Counted from the stretch's first letter, positions 31,986 to 41,615 are shown. The stretch: DNA of 64,000 nucleotides from Marinovum algicola (GCF_900109145.1 NZ_FNYY01000010.1:1-64000), one strand, 5' to 3'. Notes: generated by a model from the sequence alone, not told the origin. Numbers and translations: made by a program.

Positions 31986-34706
31986 ATGAAAGACGCATCC
32001 CCCCAGACCATCTATCTCAAGGATTACACGCCCTTCGGATTCACCGTTGAAAGTGTCGAGCTGACCTTTCGGCTGGCGCCGCATGCGACGCGGGTGCTGT
32101 CGAAGATCCGCTTTGCGCCCAACCCCGAGGCGACGGACCGGACCTTCTTTCTGCACGGCGAAGATCTGCGCCTGATCTCGGCCAGGATCGACGGCAGGGA
32201 GGTCAACCCCGAGCTCAGCGACAGGGGGCTGACCTGCGCCGTGCCCGAGCGCGCCTTTACCTGGGAGGCCGAGGTCGAGATCGACCCGGCCAACAATACC
32301 GCGCTCGAAGGCCTCTACATGTCGTCGGGGATGTATTGCACCCAATGCGAGGCCGAGGGCTTTCGCAAGATCACCTTCTACCCCGACCGGCCCGACGTGA
32401 TGTCGGTCTTTACCGTGCGGATCGAGGGCGATCTGCCGGTGATGCTGTCGAACGGCAACAAGGCGGGGCAGGGCGCGGGCTGGGCCGAATGGCACGATCC
32501 CTGGCCGAAACCGGCCTATCTCTTTGCGCTGGTGGCGGGCGATCTGGTCAACCACCCCGACAGTTTCACCACCGGATCGGGACGCGCGGTCGAGCTGAAC
32601 ATCTGGGTGCGTCCGGGCGATCTGCACAAATGCGCCTTTGGCATGGAGGCGCTCAAACGCTCGATGACCTGGGATGAAGAGGTCTATGGGCGTGAATATG
32701 ACTTGGACATCTTCAACATTGTGGCCGTGGATGACTTCAATATGGGGGCGATGGAGAACAATGGTTTGAACATTTTCAACTCTTCGGCGGTTCTGGCCAG
32801 CCCCGAGACCGCGACCGATGCGAATTTCGAACGTATCGAGGCGATCATCGCGCACGAGTATTTTCACAACTGGACCGGCAACCGCATCACCTGCCGCGAC
32901 TGGTTCCAGCTCTGTCTGAAAGAGGGGCTGACGGTGTTCCGCGATGCGCAGTTCACTTCGGATGTGCGTTCGGCCCCGGTCAAGCGGATCGGCGATGTCA
33001 TGGACCTGCGCGGCCGGCAGTTTCCCGAGGACAACGGGCCGCTGAGCCACCCGGTGCGGCCGGAGAGTTTTCAGGAAATCAACAATTTCTACACCGCCAC
33101 GGTCTATGAAAAGGGCGCCGAGGTGATCGGCATGCTGAAACGGCTGGTCGGAGAGGAGGCGTATTACAAGGCGGTCGAGCTGTATTTCGAGCGCCATGAT
33201 GGCGATGCGGCGACGATCGAGGATTGGCTCAAGGTGTTCGAGGACACCACGGGCCGCGATCTCGGCCAGTTCAAGCGCTGGTATTCGCAATCCGGCACCC
33301 CGCGGCTGACGGTCGAGGAGGCCTGGGAGCCGGGCGAGACCGGGGCGGAAGGCGTTCCCGCGTCCCGCCCCCCGAGCCGGGACCTCGCCGCCGAACAAGG
33401 GGCAAGTGATGATTCAAAGGGAAGCCAAGGGGCCCCGGATCAGGTCCGGGGCGCGGCGCGCGAACAGGCTTCGGGCGGGGCTGCGCCGACCGGCGGCGGC
33501 ACCTATACGCTGACTTTCCGGCAGGAGACGCGGCCGACGCCGGGGCAGGAGGAGAAACTGCCACAGGTCATCCCGATCGCCGTCGGGCTGCTGGGGCCGA
33601 ACGGCGCCGAGGTGCGGCCGACCGAAGTGCTCGAGATGACGCAGGCCGAACAGAGCTTTCGCTTCACCGGGCTGGCGACGAAGCCGGTGCCGTCGATCCT
33701 GCGCGATTTTTCGGCGCCGGTTGTCCTCGATCGCAGCCTGACCAGCACCGAGAACGCCTTTCTGCTGGCGCATGACACCGATCCTTTCAATCGGTGGGAG
33801 GCCGGGCGCAACCTGGCCCGGGCAACCTTGCTCGACATGGCGACGGGCGATGCACGGCCGGATGGGGACTACCTCGACGGGCTTACCGCCGTGCTGCGCG
33901 ACCGGGGGCTCGATCCGGCGCTGCGGGCGCAGATGCTGGCGCTGCCGACGCAATCCGAAATCGCGCAGATGCAGCATGATCGCGGTCAGACCCCCGACCC
34001 TGAGGCGATCTATACCGCGCATGAGACGCTCAAGCTGCGGATGGCCGAGCATTTGCAGGATCTTCTGCCGGTGCTCTACGCCGAGAACCAGATCGAGGCG
34101 CCGTATCGCCCCGACGCCGACCAGGCAAGCAAACGCGACCTGAGCACGGCAGTGCTGGGGCTGCTCAGCCGGATCGACGGCGGTGCCCAGGCGGCACAGC
34201 AATATGCGCGGGCCGACAACATGACCTTGCAGCTCTCGGCGCTCGCAGGTCTGCTGATCGCCGGCAAGGGCGAGGCCGAGCTCGAGGCATTCCAGCAGCA
34301 ATGGAAGGATGACCGTCTGGTGATGGACAAGTGGTTCGGCTTGCAGGTGAGCCATGCCGCGCCCGCCCGGGCGGCCGAGGTGGCCGAACGGCTGACCCGG
34401 CACCCGGATTTCACCCTGACCAACCCGAACCGGTTCCGCGCCGTGCTGGGCGCGCTGGGCATGAACCACGCGGGCTTTCACCATGGCTCGGGCAAGGGCT
34501 ATGCGCTGGTGGCCGACAAGCTGATCGCGCTCGATGCCAAGAACCCGCAGACCACCGCGCGGATGTGCGCGCTGTTCCAGACCTGGCGGCGCTATGACGC
34601 GTCTCGTCAGGCCCATGCCAGGGCGGCGCTCGAGCGGATTGCGGCCACCCCCGGGCTCAGCCGCGACACCACCGAAATGGTCACCCGGATGCTTGCCGGC
34701 GCCTGA
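31986..34706 (+). CDS. pepN: Aminopeptidase N
   Basis: PepN is a cytoplasmic M1 zinc aminopeptidase. The 906-residue protein shows the substrate-binding GAMEN motif (MGAMENNGLNIF), zinc motif HEYFHNW (His290) followed by GNRITCRDWFQLCLKEGLTVFRD, and the PepN-type C-terminal helical domain. ATG 31986 gives MKDASPQTIYLKDYTPFGF. Unusual: between the strands VEEAW and GGTYTLTF, residues about 452-497, there is a 45-residue low-complexity insertion not expected in the family; it is encoded by a palindromic repeat element read in frame. The insertion falls between two beta-strands, so the enzyme may tolerate it. Confidence 0.95.
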   Translation: MKDASPQTIYLKDYTPFGFTVESVELTFRLAPHATRVLSKIRFAPNPEATDRTFFLHGEDLRLISARIDGREVNPELSDRGLTCAVPERAFTWEAEVEIDPANNTALEGLYMSSGMYCTQCEAEGFRKITFYPDRPDVMSVFTVRIEGDLPVMLSNGNKAGQGAGWAEWHDPWPKPAYLFALVAGDLVNHPDSFTTGSGRAVELNIWVRPGDLHKCAFGMEALKRSMTWDEEVYGREYDLDIFNIVAVDDFNMGAMENNGLNIFNSSAVLASPETATDANFERIEAIIAHEYFHNWTGNRITCRDWFQLCLKEGLTVFRDAQFTSDVRSAPVKRIGDVMDLRGRQFPEDNGPLSHPVRPESFQEINNFYTATVYEKGAEVIGMLKRLVGEEAYYKAVELYFERHDGDAATIEDWLKVFEDTTGRDLGQFKRWYSQSGTPRLTVEEAWEPGETGAEGVPASRPPSRDLAAEQGASDDSKGSQGAPDQVRGAAREQASGGAAPTGGGTYTLTFRQETRPTPGQEEKLPQVIPIAVGLLGPNGAEVRPTEVLEMTQAEQSFRFTGLATKPVPSILRDFSAPVVLDRSLTSTENAFLLAHDTDPFNRWEAGRNLARATLLDMATGDARPDGDYLDGLTAVLRDRGLDPALRAQMLALPTQSEIAQMQHDRGQTPDPEAIYTAHETLKLRMAEHLQDLLPVLYAENQIEAPYRPDADQASKRDLSTAVLGLLSRIDGGAQAAQQYARADNMTLQLSALAGLLIAGKGEAELEAFQQQWKDDRLVMDKWFGLQVSHAAPARAAEVAERLTRHPDFTLTNPNRFRAVLGALGMNHAGFHHGSGKGYALVADKLIALDAKNPQTTARMCALFQTWRRYDASRQAHARAALERIAATPGLSRDTTEMVTRMLAGA
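33345..33465 (+). repeat. Two-hairpin palindromic repeat, copy B (in frame inside pepN)
   Basis: The first hairpin has arms gtcccg (33362-33367) and cgggac (33378-33383), followed by ctcgccg. The second has arms gccccgga (33432-33439) and tccggggc (33445-33452) with loop tcagg. Between them is a spacer of about 48 bp, longer than in the other copies. The whole element reads through in the pepN frame with no stop and adds about 40 residues (region ASRPPSRDLAAEQGASDD to RGAAREQ). Confidence 0.85.
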
Positions 34707-34851
34707 TGCCGACGCGCGCCTCCCGGCCGGTCCGGGCCGGGGGCGGCGGGTTTTGGCGCATCAAACGGCTTTTTGCCCCGCCGGGCTTTCCTCGGACCGA
34801 ATTCGCGCCATATGTCATGAAGCTGTTGCTTAGCCATGACGATTTGGGCGA

Positions 34852-35709
34852 ATGAGAGATCGCATAGACCCACTGATTCAAGAGCGCGCCAACTGGCTCT
34901 TTGCCGACCGCTTGCAGGCGCGACTGGCCCGTCGCCTCCTCGACCGCATGTTGAGTTACGAGGACACCATTGCGCTGGCCACGGAGCTGCGCGACAGCCC
35001 CTATCCCGAGATCATGGATCGCATGGGTCGGCTTCTGGCGCGGCGGGTCGAGGCCAGCGGGCTCGAGAACATTCCCGCCAGCGGGCCGGCGCTGATCGTC
35101 GCCAACCATCCGACAGGCATTGCCGATGGCATCGTGTTGCACCGGCTTCTGGCCCGCAAACGCCCCGACAGCTATTTCTTTGCCAATCACGACATCCTGC
35201 GCGTGCTGCCGCAGATGGAGGGGATGATCGCCCCGGTCGAATGGCGCAAGGAAAAGCGCAGCCATGCCAAGACGCGACAGACCATGGCCTATACCAGCAA
35301 GGCGGTCAAAGAGGGCCGGTTGGGGGTGATCTTTCCCTCCGGCCGCCTGGCCAAGCGGCGCGGCCTGAGGCTTTATGAACGGCCGTGGATGTCCTCGCCG
35401 GTGACCCTCGCGCGCAAGTTCGGCCTGCCGGTCATCCCGCTGCGGATGGAGGCGCGCAATTCCGCGCTGTTCTACCTGTTTGACGCGATCCACCCCACCC
35501 TGCGCGACATCACCCTGTTTCACGAGACGCTGAACAAGCATCGCCAGATCTTCCGCATCCAGGTCGGCACACCGATTGCCGCCGCAGATCTTCCGGCCAG
35601 GCCGGAAGAGGGGATCGCCATGCTGCGCGAGGCGACCCTGTCGCTGGCCGGGGGGCGGTCGGATTACGAACGCGCCGTGCCGCTGGTACATGCGCCGGAA
35701 CTGGCCTGA
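34852..35709 (+). CDS. Lysophospholipid acyltransferase-family protein
   Basis: The 285-residue protein has the PlsC-type blocks in order: ALIVANHPTGIADG (with NHPTG in place of the usual NHxxxxD block), DSYFFANHDILRVLPQM, and IFPSGRLAKRR. These match acyltransferases that acylate lysophosphatidate, lyso-ornithine lipid or related acceptors at the inner membrane. The Asp of the first block is shifted (NHPTGIAD), as in the OlsA/hemolysin-like branch. Acceptor unknown. The 145 bp ahead of it are GC-rich and contain a T-rich gcggctttttgcc stretch that may end the pepN transcript. Confidence 0.82.
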   Translation: MRDRIDPLIQERANWLFADRLQARLARRLLDRMLSYEDTIALATELRDSPYPEIMDRMGRLLARRVEASGLENIPASGPALIVANHPTGIADGIVLHRLLARKRPDSYFFANHDILRVLPQMEGMIAPVEWRKEKRSHAKTRQTMAYTSKAVKEGRLGVIFPSGRLAKRRGLRLYERPWMSSPVTLARKFGLPVIPLRMEARNSALFYLFDAIHPTLRDITLFHETLNKHRQIFRIQVGTPIAAADLPARPEEGIAMLREATLSLAGGRSDYERAVPLVHAPELA

Positions 35710-35736
35710 CGGCTGCCGCCGGCCTCTGGCAATCCG

Positions 35737-36486
35737 CTACATCTGGCCGCCGGCGATCTCGATGGTCTGGCCATTGACGCTTTGCGAGCCCGGCCCGCAG
35801 AGCCAGAGCGCCGCCGCCGCAACCTCTTCGGCGTCCAGCAGCCGCCGGTGGCGGTTGGCCTTGACCATCACCGCCAGCGCATCCTCTGCACTCATCCCGG
35901 TGCGTTCGGCAATGCTGCTCTGGTTGCGGCTGACAATCTCGGTGTCCACATAGCCGGGGCAGAGCGCATTGAAGGTAAACGGCGTGCCGAGGAAATCCTC
36001 GCTCAGGCCGCGGATCAGCCCGACCAGCCCGTGTTTCGAGGCGGTATAGGCCGGCGCGCCACGCAACCCGCGGATGCCGGCAATCGACGAGACGGCGATG
36101 ACCCGGCCCCAGTCGGTTTCGGTCATCGAGGGCAGGCAGGCGCGGATGGTCAGAAAGGCACCGTCGAGATTGGTGCGCATCGTGTGCCGCCAGGCGTCCA
36201 GATCGGTCTTGCGGATCGACTGGCCTTCGGCAATCCCGGCATTGGGCACGCAGATTTGCACCGGGCCCCGCGCCGCCACCGCCTGCGCAACGCCTCGGGT
36301 CACCGAACTTTCCTCGGTCACATCCATCACCAGCGGATGCAGCCCGGGGCCGGCGACCGCCTCCAGCACTTCGGCCCGGCGGCCGGTGATAGTCACCTCA
36401 GCGCCGGCCCCGGCCAGCGCCTGCGCGATCGACAGCCCGATGCCGGTGCCGCCACCGGTGATCACGGCGTGTTTTCCCTCGAGCAT
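35737..36486 (-). CDS. SDR-family short-chain dehydrogenase/reductase
   Basis: A classical SDR of 249 residues: cofactor motif TGGGTGIG (residues about 10-17), NAG (PNAGIAEGQS), catalytic Ser (VSSIAGIRG) and YTASK. TGRRAEVLE after beta-2 (Arg-Arg after TG) favours NADP or mixed specificity rather than strict NAD. The C-terminal half resembles 3-hydroxybutyrate dehydrogenase and FabG-type enzymes, but the substrate cannot be named. It is convergent with the acyltransferase gene. Confidence 0.88.
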   Translation of the reverse strand: MLEGKHAVITGGGTGIGLSIAQALAGAGAEVTITGRRAEVLEAVAGPGLHPLVMDVTEESSVTRGVAQAVAARGPVQICVPNAGIAEGQSIRKTDLDAWRHTMRTNLDGAFLTIRACLPSMTETDWGRVIAVSSIAGIRGLRGAPAYTASKHGLVGLIRGLSEDFLGTPFTFNALCPGYVDTEIVSRNQSSIAERTGMSAEDALAVMVKANRHRRLLDAEEVAAAALWLCGPGSQSVNGQTIEIAGGQM

Positions 36487-36819
36487 GTCGTCTCCTTCGC
36501 TGTGTCGCCAACCTGCGCCGCAATGCCGCCTTTTGGCAAGCAGGCCGCGCCCCTGCTACGGGGCAAATGACGATGGCGGCGCGTCCGGGCGCGGGCCTGA
36601 GGCCGGGCAAGGTTTCCTCTGGTGGCGTCGAATCTGCACGATAATTCGTCAATATTCGTGAATTACGTGGCGGCATGGACATGCCGCAACGCAACAAATA
36701 TGAAGTTGCGGCAGGGAATCGACCTGTGTTCTTTCATCTCGACAGAAGTCGCGTTGAAATATAATTGCGCAGCGGATATTGCGCAATGGAACGACGTAAC
36801 CGACGAAGGAAACGCACAC
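36487..36819. promoter_or_regulatory. Divergent control region upstream of pntA
   Basis: No convincing gene is present. The half next to pntA is A/T-rich and structured: a perfect hairpin gcggcatg-ga-catgccgc at 36670-36687, and near the pntA ribosome-binding site the inverted repeat attgcgca (36764-36771) and tgcgcaat (36780-36787), which also read as two attgcgca copies 14 bp apart. An attcgtcaatattcgtgaat stretch lies at 36645-36664. These are candidate promoter and operator elements for pntAB. Confidence 0.5.
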
Positions 36820-38391
36820 GTGAAAATCGGGACGCCACGAGAGATACTGAACGGCGAGAACCGGGTCGCCATGACGCCGGACAGCGCGACGCAGTTGCAG
36901 AAGCTGGGCTACGAGTGCCTGGTCGAGACCGGGGCCGGGGCGAAAGCCGGGTTCTCGGATGATCTCTACCGCGAGGCGGGTGTCACCGTCGTCGACAGCG
37001 CCGAGGCGCTCTGGGGCACGGCCGACATCATTGCCAAGGTGCGGATTCCGACCACCGAAGAGCTGGACTATCTGACCGAAGACAAGACGCTGATTTCCTT
37101 CTTCAATCCGGCCGGGAACGAAGAGGGCATGGAGGCCGCCAAGGCCAAGGGCGCCTCGGTCATCGCGATGGAGATGGTGCCGCGTATCTCGCGTGCGCAG
37201 AAGATGGACGCCTTGTCGTCGATGGCCAATATCGCCGGTTACCGCGCGGTGATCGAGGCCGGCAACAACTTCGGCCGCTTCTTCACCGGTCAGGTGACGG
37301 CCGCCGGCAAGGTGCCCCCGGCCAAGGTTCTGGTGGTCGGCGCCGGTGTGGCCGGTCTGGCCGCAATCGGTACCTCGACCTCGCTTGGCGCGATCACCTA
37401 TGCCTTCGACGTGCGGCCGGAAGTGGCCGAACAGGTCGAATCGATGGGGGCCGAGTTTGTCTATCTCGACTTCGAGGAAGAACAGGCCGACGGCGCCGCC
37501 ACCGGCGGCTATGCCGCGGTCTCCAGCCCGGAATTCCGCGAGGCCCAGCTGGCCAAGTTCCGCGAGCTGGCCCCCGAGATGGACATCGTCATCACCACGG
37601 CGCTGATCCCCAACCGCGAGGCGCCCGAGCTCTGGACCGAGGACATGGTGAAATCCATGAAACCCGGTTCGGTGATCGTCGACCTGGCGGCGGAAAAGGG
37701 AGGCAACTGCAAGCTGACCGTGGCCGACGAGAAGGTGGTGACCGACAATGGCGTGACCATTATCGGCTATACCGATTTCCCCTCGCGCATGGCGACGCAA
37801 TCCTCGACGCTCTATGCCACCAATATCCGTCACATGTTGACCGATCTGACGCCCGACAAGGACGGCACGGTCAACCACAACATGGACGACGACGTGATCC
37901 GTGGCGCGACCGTGACCCACAAGGGCGAGATCACCTTCCCGCCGCCGCCGCCCAAGGTGCAGGCGATTGCGGCGCAGAAGAAGGAGAAGCCCAAGGAGCT
38001 GACCGTCGAGGAGAAGAAGGCGCAGGAGGTTGCGGCCTTCAAGGCGCAGACCAAGCGGCAGTTCACCCTGCTCGGCGTCGGCGGCGTGCTGATGCTGCTG
38101 GTGGGCCTCGTCGCCCCGGCAAGCTTCATGCAGCACTTCATCGTTTTCGTGCTGGCCGTTTTCGTCGGCTTCCAGGTGATCTGGGGCGTGGCGCACAGCC
38201 TGCACACGCCGCTGATGGCGATCACCAATGCGATTTCCTCGATCATCATTCTCGGCGCTCTGATGCAGATCGGTTCGGGCTCCTGGCTGGTGATCCTGCT
38301 GGCGGCATTGTCGATCTTCATGGCCGGAATCAACATCTTCGGCGGCTTCCTCGTCACACGGCGCATGCTCGCCATGTTCCAGAAATCCTAA
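36820..38391 (+). CDS. pntA: NAD(P) transhydrogenase subunit alpha
   Basis: PntA binds NAD(H) (domain I) and carries part of the membrane domain of the proton-pumping transhydrogenase that makes NADPH. The product begins [30 protein letters not shown], has the NAD site [16 protein letters not shown], the mobile-loop region [22 protein letters not shown], a charged linker rich in Lys and Glu, and C-terminal membrane helices ([16 protein letters not shown]). I choose the GTG at 36820 with gaagga upstream since it gives the family start and a 523-residue protein. The longer frame to 36622 adds non-conserved residues. Confidence 0.95.
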   Translation: MKIGTPREILNGENRVAMTPDSATQLQKLGYECLVETGAGAKAGFSDDLYREAGVTVVDSAEALWGTADIIAKVRIPTTEELDYLTEDKTLISFFNPAGNEEGMEAAKAKGASVIAMEMVPRISRAQKMDALSSMANIAGYRAVIEAGNNFGRFFTGQVTAAGKVPPAKVLVVGAGVAGLAAIGTSTSLGAITYAFDVRPEVAEQVESMGAEFVYLDFEEEQADGAATGGYAAVSSPEFREAQLAKFRELAPEMDIVITTALIPNREAPELWTEDMVKSMKPGSVIVDLAAEKGGNCKLTVADEKVVTDNGVTIIGYTDFPSRMATQSSTLYATNIRHMLTDLTPDKDGTVNHNMDDDVIRGATVTHKGEITFPPPPPKVQAIAAQKKEKPKELTVEEKKAQEVAAFKAQTKRQFTLLGVGGVLMLLVGLVAPASFMQHFIVFVLAVFVGFQVIWGVAHSLHTPLMAITNAISSIIILGALMQIGSGSWLVILLAALSIFMAGINIFGGFLVTRRMLAMFQKS

Positions 38392-38404
38392 GGAGTCCGT
38401 GCAG

Positions 38405-39838
38405 ATGGAATTCGGATTCACCACTGCCGCCTATGTTGTCGCGGCTGTTCTCTTCATCCTCTCGCTCGGCGGCCTGTCGAACCAGGAAAGCGCCAAGCGC
38501 GCTGTCTGGTACGGCATCGTCGGCATGGGCCTGGCGGTCTTTGCCACCCTGGTCGGCCCCGGCGCGGGGCTCTGGCTGCTGTCGCTGATCCTGATCGCCG
38601 CCGGCGGCGTGATCGGCGTCTATGTGGCCAAGCGCGTGCAGATGACCGAGATGCCGCAGCTGGTCGCGGCGATGCACAGCCTCGTCGGTCTGGCCGCCGT
38701 CTTCGTCGGCTTCAACGCGCATTTCGAGATGGGCCGGGTGCTGGCGATGGAGCCCGAGGCGCGCAAGGCGCTGGAAGGTTTCGCCGCCGTGCTGGCCAAG
38801 AAGAACGGCGCCGAGCTGGCGATCCTCAAGGTCGAGCTGTTCCTCGGCATCTTCATCGGGGCGATCACCTTCACCGGGTCGGTCGTGGCCTTCGGCAAGC
38901 TGGCCGGCAAGGTCACTTCGGCCGCGACCAAGCTGCCGGGCGGGCATATGCTCAACCTCGCGGCCGCGATCGTCTCGCTGCTCTGCCTGGTGTGGTACTT
39001 CAACACCGGTGGCTTCCTGCCGCTCTTCCTGATGACCCTGGCGGCGCTCTTCATCGGCTATCACCTGATCATGGGCATCGGCGGCGCCGACATGCCGGTG
39101 GTGGTGTCGATGCTGAACTCCTATTCGGGCTGGGCCGCCGCGGCGATCGGCTTCTCGCTCGGCAACGATCTGCTGATCGTGGTCGGCGCGCTGGTCGGCT
39201 CCTCGGGTGCGATCCTGTCCTACATCATGTGCAAGGCGATGAACCGGCATTTCGTCAGCGTCATCCTCGGCGGCTTCGGCGGCCCGGCGGGTGAGCAGAT
39301 GGCGGTCGAGGGCGAGCAGATCGCCATCGATGCCGAGGGCGTGGCCCAGGCCTTGAACGAGGCCGACAGCGTGATCCTGATCCCCGGCTACGGCATGGCG
39401 GTGGCCCAGGCGCAGAACGCGGTCTCGGACCTGGTGCGGAAGCTGCGCGGCCAGGGCAAGAACGTGCGTTTCGCCATCCACCCGGTGGCGGGCCGTCTGC
39501 CCGGCCACATGAACGTGCTGCTGGCCGAGGCCAAGGTGCCGTATGACATCGTGATGGAGATGGACGAGATCAACGAGGACTTCCCGGAGACCGACGTTGC
39601 CATCGTCATCGGCTCGAACGACATCGTGAACCCGGCCGCCCAGGACGACCCCAACAGCCCGATCGCCGGCATGCCGGTTCTGGAATGCTGGAAGGCCAAG
39701 CAGGTCTTTGTCTGCAAACGGGGCCAGGGCACCGGCTATTCCGGCATCGAGAACCCGCTGTTCTTCAAGGACAACACGCGGATGTTCTACGGCGACGCGC
39801 GCGAAAGCCTCGACAAGCTTCTCGGGCTGGTCGACTGA
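38405..39838 (+). CDS. pntB: NAD(P) transhydrogenase subunit beta
   Basis: PntB supplies the other membrane helices and the NADP(H)-binding domain III. Seen: an N-terminal membrane domain (about residues 1-270), then the NADP domain with [68 protein letters not shown] and the C-terminal [21 protein letters not shown]. It has 477 residues. ATG 38405 is preferred: the aggag at 38391-38395 is 9 bases away, while the GTG at 38399 is only 3 bases away. A strong terminator follows. Confidence 0.97.
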   Translation: MEFGFTTAAYVVAAVLFILSLGGLSNQESAKRAVWYGIVGMGLAVFATLVGPGAGLWLLSLILIAAGGVIGVYVAKRVQMTEMPQLVAAMHSLVGLAAVFVGFNAHFEMGRVLAMEPEARKALEGFAAVLAKKNGAELAILKVELFLGIFIGAITFTGSVVAFGKLAGKVTSAATKLPGGHMLNLAAAIVSLLCLVWYFNTGGFLPLFLMTLAALFIGYHLIMGIGGADMPVVVSMLNSYSGWAAAAIGFSLGNDLLIVVGALVGSSGAILSYIMCKAMNRHFVSVILGGFGGPAGEQMAVEGEQIAIDAEGVAQALNEADSVILIPGYGMAVAQAQNAVSDLVRKLRGQGKNVRFAIHPVAGRLPGHMNVLLAEAKVPYDIVMEMDEINEDFPETDVAIVIGSNDIVNPAAQDDPNSPIAGMPVLECWKAKQVFVCKRGQGTGYSGIENPLFFKDNTRMFYGDARESLDKLLGLVD

Positions 39839-39881
39839 CAGCCGGCGGTGGGTTGAACACCCGCCCAACGAACATCAACAA

Positions 39882-39912
39882 GCCTTCCCGGAGATATCCG
39901 GGGAGGCTTTTT
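39882..39912 (+). terminator. Rho-independent terminator of pntAB
   Basis: The arms gccttcccgg (39882-39891) and ccggggaggc (39898-39907) enclose agatat and are followed by tttttcttt. This is a textbook intrinsic terminator 44 bp after the pntB stop. Confidence 0.93.
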
Positions 39913-40020
39913 CTTTGCGGCAGGCCGCAGATTTCGGGTTACGTATATACTTTGTCTATAGTATGAATATATACAGCGCGGCGCAGACCGCGTGTGACCT
40001 CAATCAAAAAGGAGCCTGTC

Positions 40021-40140
40021 ATGGCGAGCAAAGCAAAGATCAAAGACCTGAAAAAAGAAGTGGCCGCCCGCAAGAAGAAAGTCGCGCGGCAGGAAGCCAA
40101 GCTGAAAAAAGCCAAGAAAGCGCTGAAAAAGGCCGCGTGA
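40021..40140 (+). CDS. 39-aa lysine-rich heptad-repeat microprotein
   Basis: The ATG at 40021 is preceded by aaaaaggag with a 6-base spacer, an excellent ribosome-binding site. The product begins MASKAKIKDLKKEVAARK and has 15 Lys and 2 Arg in 39 residues against 3 acidic residues. Ile7, Val14, Val21, Leu28 and Leu35 fall exactly seven apart, so it should form an amphipathic helix or coiled coil with a very basic face. It lies in an A/T-rich spacer between a pntAB terminator and DUF3422, with its own likely promoter (TTACGT at 39939, TATGAA at 39962, 17-bp spacing). I do not recognise the family. Binding of nucleic acid is an inference from charge. Confidence 0.72.
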   Translation: MASKAKIKDLKKEVAARKKKVARQEAKLKKAKKALKKAA

Positions 40141-40325
40141 TCCGGCCTTTTGAAGACGATCTCCGGGGCGGCGCGGCGATGCGGCGCCCCGTTTGCGTTC
40201 GGGCGCCGGGGGCAGCGCGATCGGTATGCCGTTGTATTCACGTAACATATTGAAACTGCGACAATATCTTTCTTTACCTTGCGGGAAGAGCGGTTAAGTT
40301 GCACCAAAACAACGGGGCCGCTGCC

Positions 40326-41615
40326 ATGCCGGAATTCACCGATCATCCCTTGCGCTACCAGCTGTCGAACGAGCTGCACGCACGGCCGTTTCCGACCGCA
40401 CATGCGCCGGGGCGGGCGGTCTATCTTGTTGTCAGGAAAGAAAATCACGCCGCCTCTCGCGACAAGAGCGAAGACCTGGCGCATCTCATAGACCTGCTGG
40501 ACCGCTACGGCGCGGCGCATCCCCAGCCCGGCGCGACTCATCATTCGGCGCAGATCGGCAAGCACAATCTCAAATGGGAGAGCCACACCGAGGTGGTGAC
40601 CTATTCGGTGTTCATGGACGGTCTGGGCGAGCGGCCCTTCGACCCGGCGGATTTCGACGTCTTTCCCAAGGACTGGCTGGCCAGCGCGCCGGGCCAGCGG
40701 GTGACATCGGCGCTGGTCAGGGTCGAGACGCCACCGGAGGAGGAGCGGCTGTCGCATGCCTTGCAGGAATGGTTCGTGCCGGAAAGCCTGGCGGTCAGCC
40801 ATGTGCTGGAAGGAGCGGCGATCGTGGCGGGGGATTTCCGCATCGATCCGGCCGGGCATGTGCGGTTTGCGGTATTTCCCGGTGAGGGCACGGGCGCCAG
40901 CCGGGTCGGCCGAATCCTGCAACGGATCTGCGAGATCGAGCTTTACAAATCCTTGTCGATGTTGGGCTTTGCCCGCTCACGCGAATTGGGCCCGGTCCTG
41001 GGGGCGCTGGATGACCGGCTGTCGGACCTGATGAACCGGATGACGGACGAGACCGTTCCGGCCGATGAGACGCTGCAAGCGCTGCTGGCGATTTCGGCCG
41101 AGCTCGAGGCGCAGTCGGCGACCTCGTCCTTCCGGTTCGGGGCCACGGGGGCCTATGAGGCCATCGTGCTGCAACGGATCGAGATGCTGCGGGAAAGCCA
41201 TTTCAATGGCCGGCAGAGCTGGCATGAATTCATGATCCGGCGGTATGACCCGGCGATGCGCACCGTGAAATCGACCGAGCGGCGGCTGGCCAATATGGCA
41301 GAGCGGGCAATGCGGGCCAGCGAACTCCTGCGCACGCGGATCGAGGTCGAGCGCTCGGCACAGAACCAGTCGCAGCTCGAGGCGATGAACAAGCGGGCGG
41401 AATTGCAGCTGCGCCTGCAAGAAACGGTCGAAGGTCTGTCGGTGGTGGCGATCAGCTATTACGCCGTGTCGCTGGCCGGCTACCTCGCCTATCCCTTTGG
41501 CAAGAGCCTCGGGATAAGCAAGGAATGGGTGCTGGCCGGGCTTACTCTGCCGGTTGTGCTGCTTGTCGCTTGGGCGCTGCACCGGATGAGGAGTCGCCTC
41601 GGCGCCCAGCATTGA
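40326..41615 (+). CDS. DUF3422 family membrane-anchored protein
   Basis: The 429-residue protein begins MPEFTDHPLRYQLSNELHARPFP, the DUF3422 signature, continues with a largely soluble region including long helices (RLANMAERAMRASELLRTRIEVERSAQNQSQLEAMN), and ends with two membrane helices (VVAISYYAVSLAGYLAYPFG and WVLAGLTLPVVLLVAWAL). The function of the family is unknown. The ATG at 40326 has no strong ribosome-binding site; a TTG at 40299 in frame is an alternative. Its 3' end overlaps the convergent YeeE/YedE gene by 74 bp. Confidence 0.88.
   Translation: MPEFTDHPLRYQLSNELHARPFPTAHAPGRAVYLVVRKENHAASRDKSEDLAHLIDLLDRYGAAHPQPGATHHSAQIGKHNLKWESHTEVVTYSVFMDGLGERPFDPADFDVFPKDWLASAPGQRVTSALVRVETPPEEERLSHALQEWFVPESLAVSHVLEGAAIVAGDFRIDPAGHVRFAVFPGEGTGASRVGRILQRICEIELYKSLSMLGFARSRELGPVLGALDDRLSDLMNRMTDETVPADETLQALLAISAELEAQSATSSFRFGATGAYEAIVLQRIEMLRESHFNGRQSWHEFMIRRYDPAMRTVKSTERRLANMAERAMRASELLRTRIEVERSAQNQSQLEAMNKRAELQLRLQETVEGLSVVAISYYAVSLAGYLAYPFGKSLGISKEWVLAGLTLPVVLLVAWALHRMRSRLGAQH

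Noticed and set aside
36675-36764. A 29-codon frame (MDMPQRNKYEVAAG...) upstream of pntA
   Set aside because: It starts inside the perfect hairpin at 36670-36687 and has no clear Shine-Dalgarno. I cannot support it as a gene, although it remains open.
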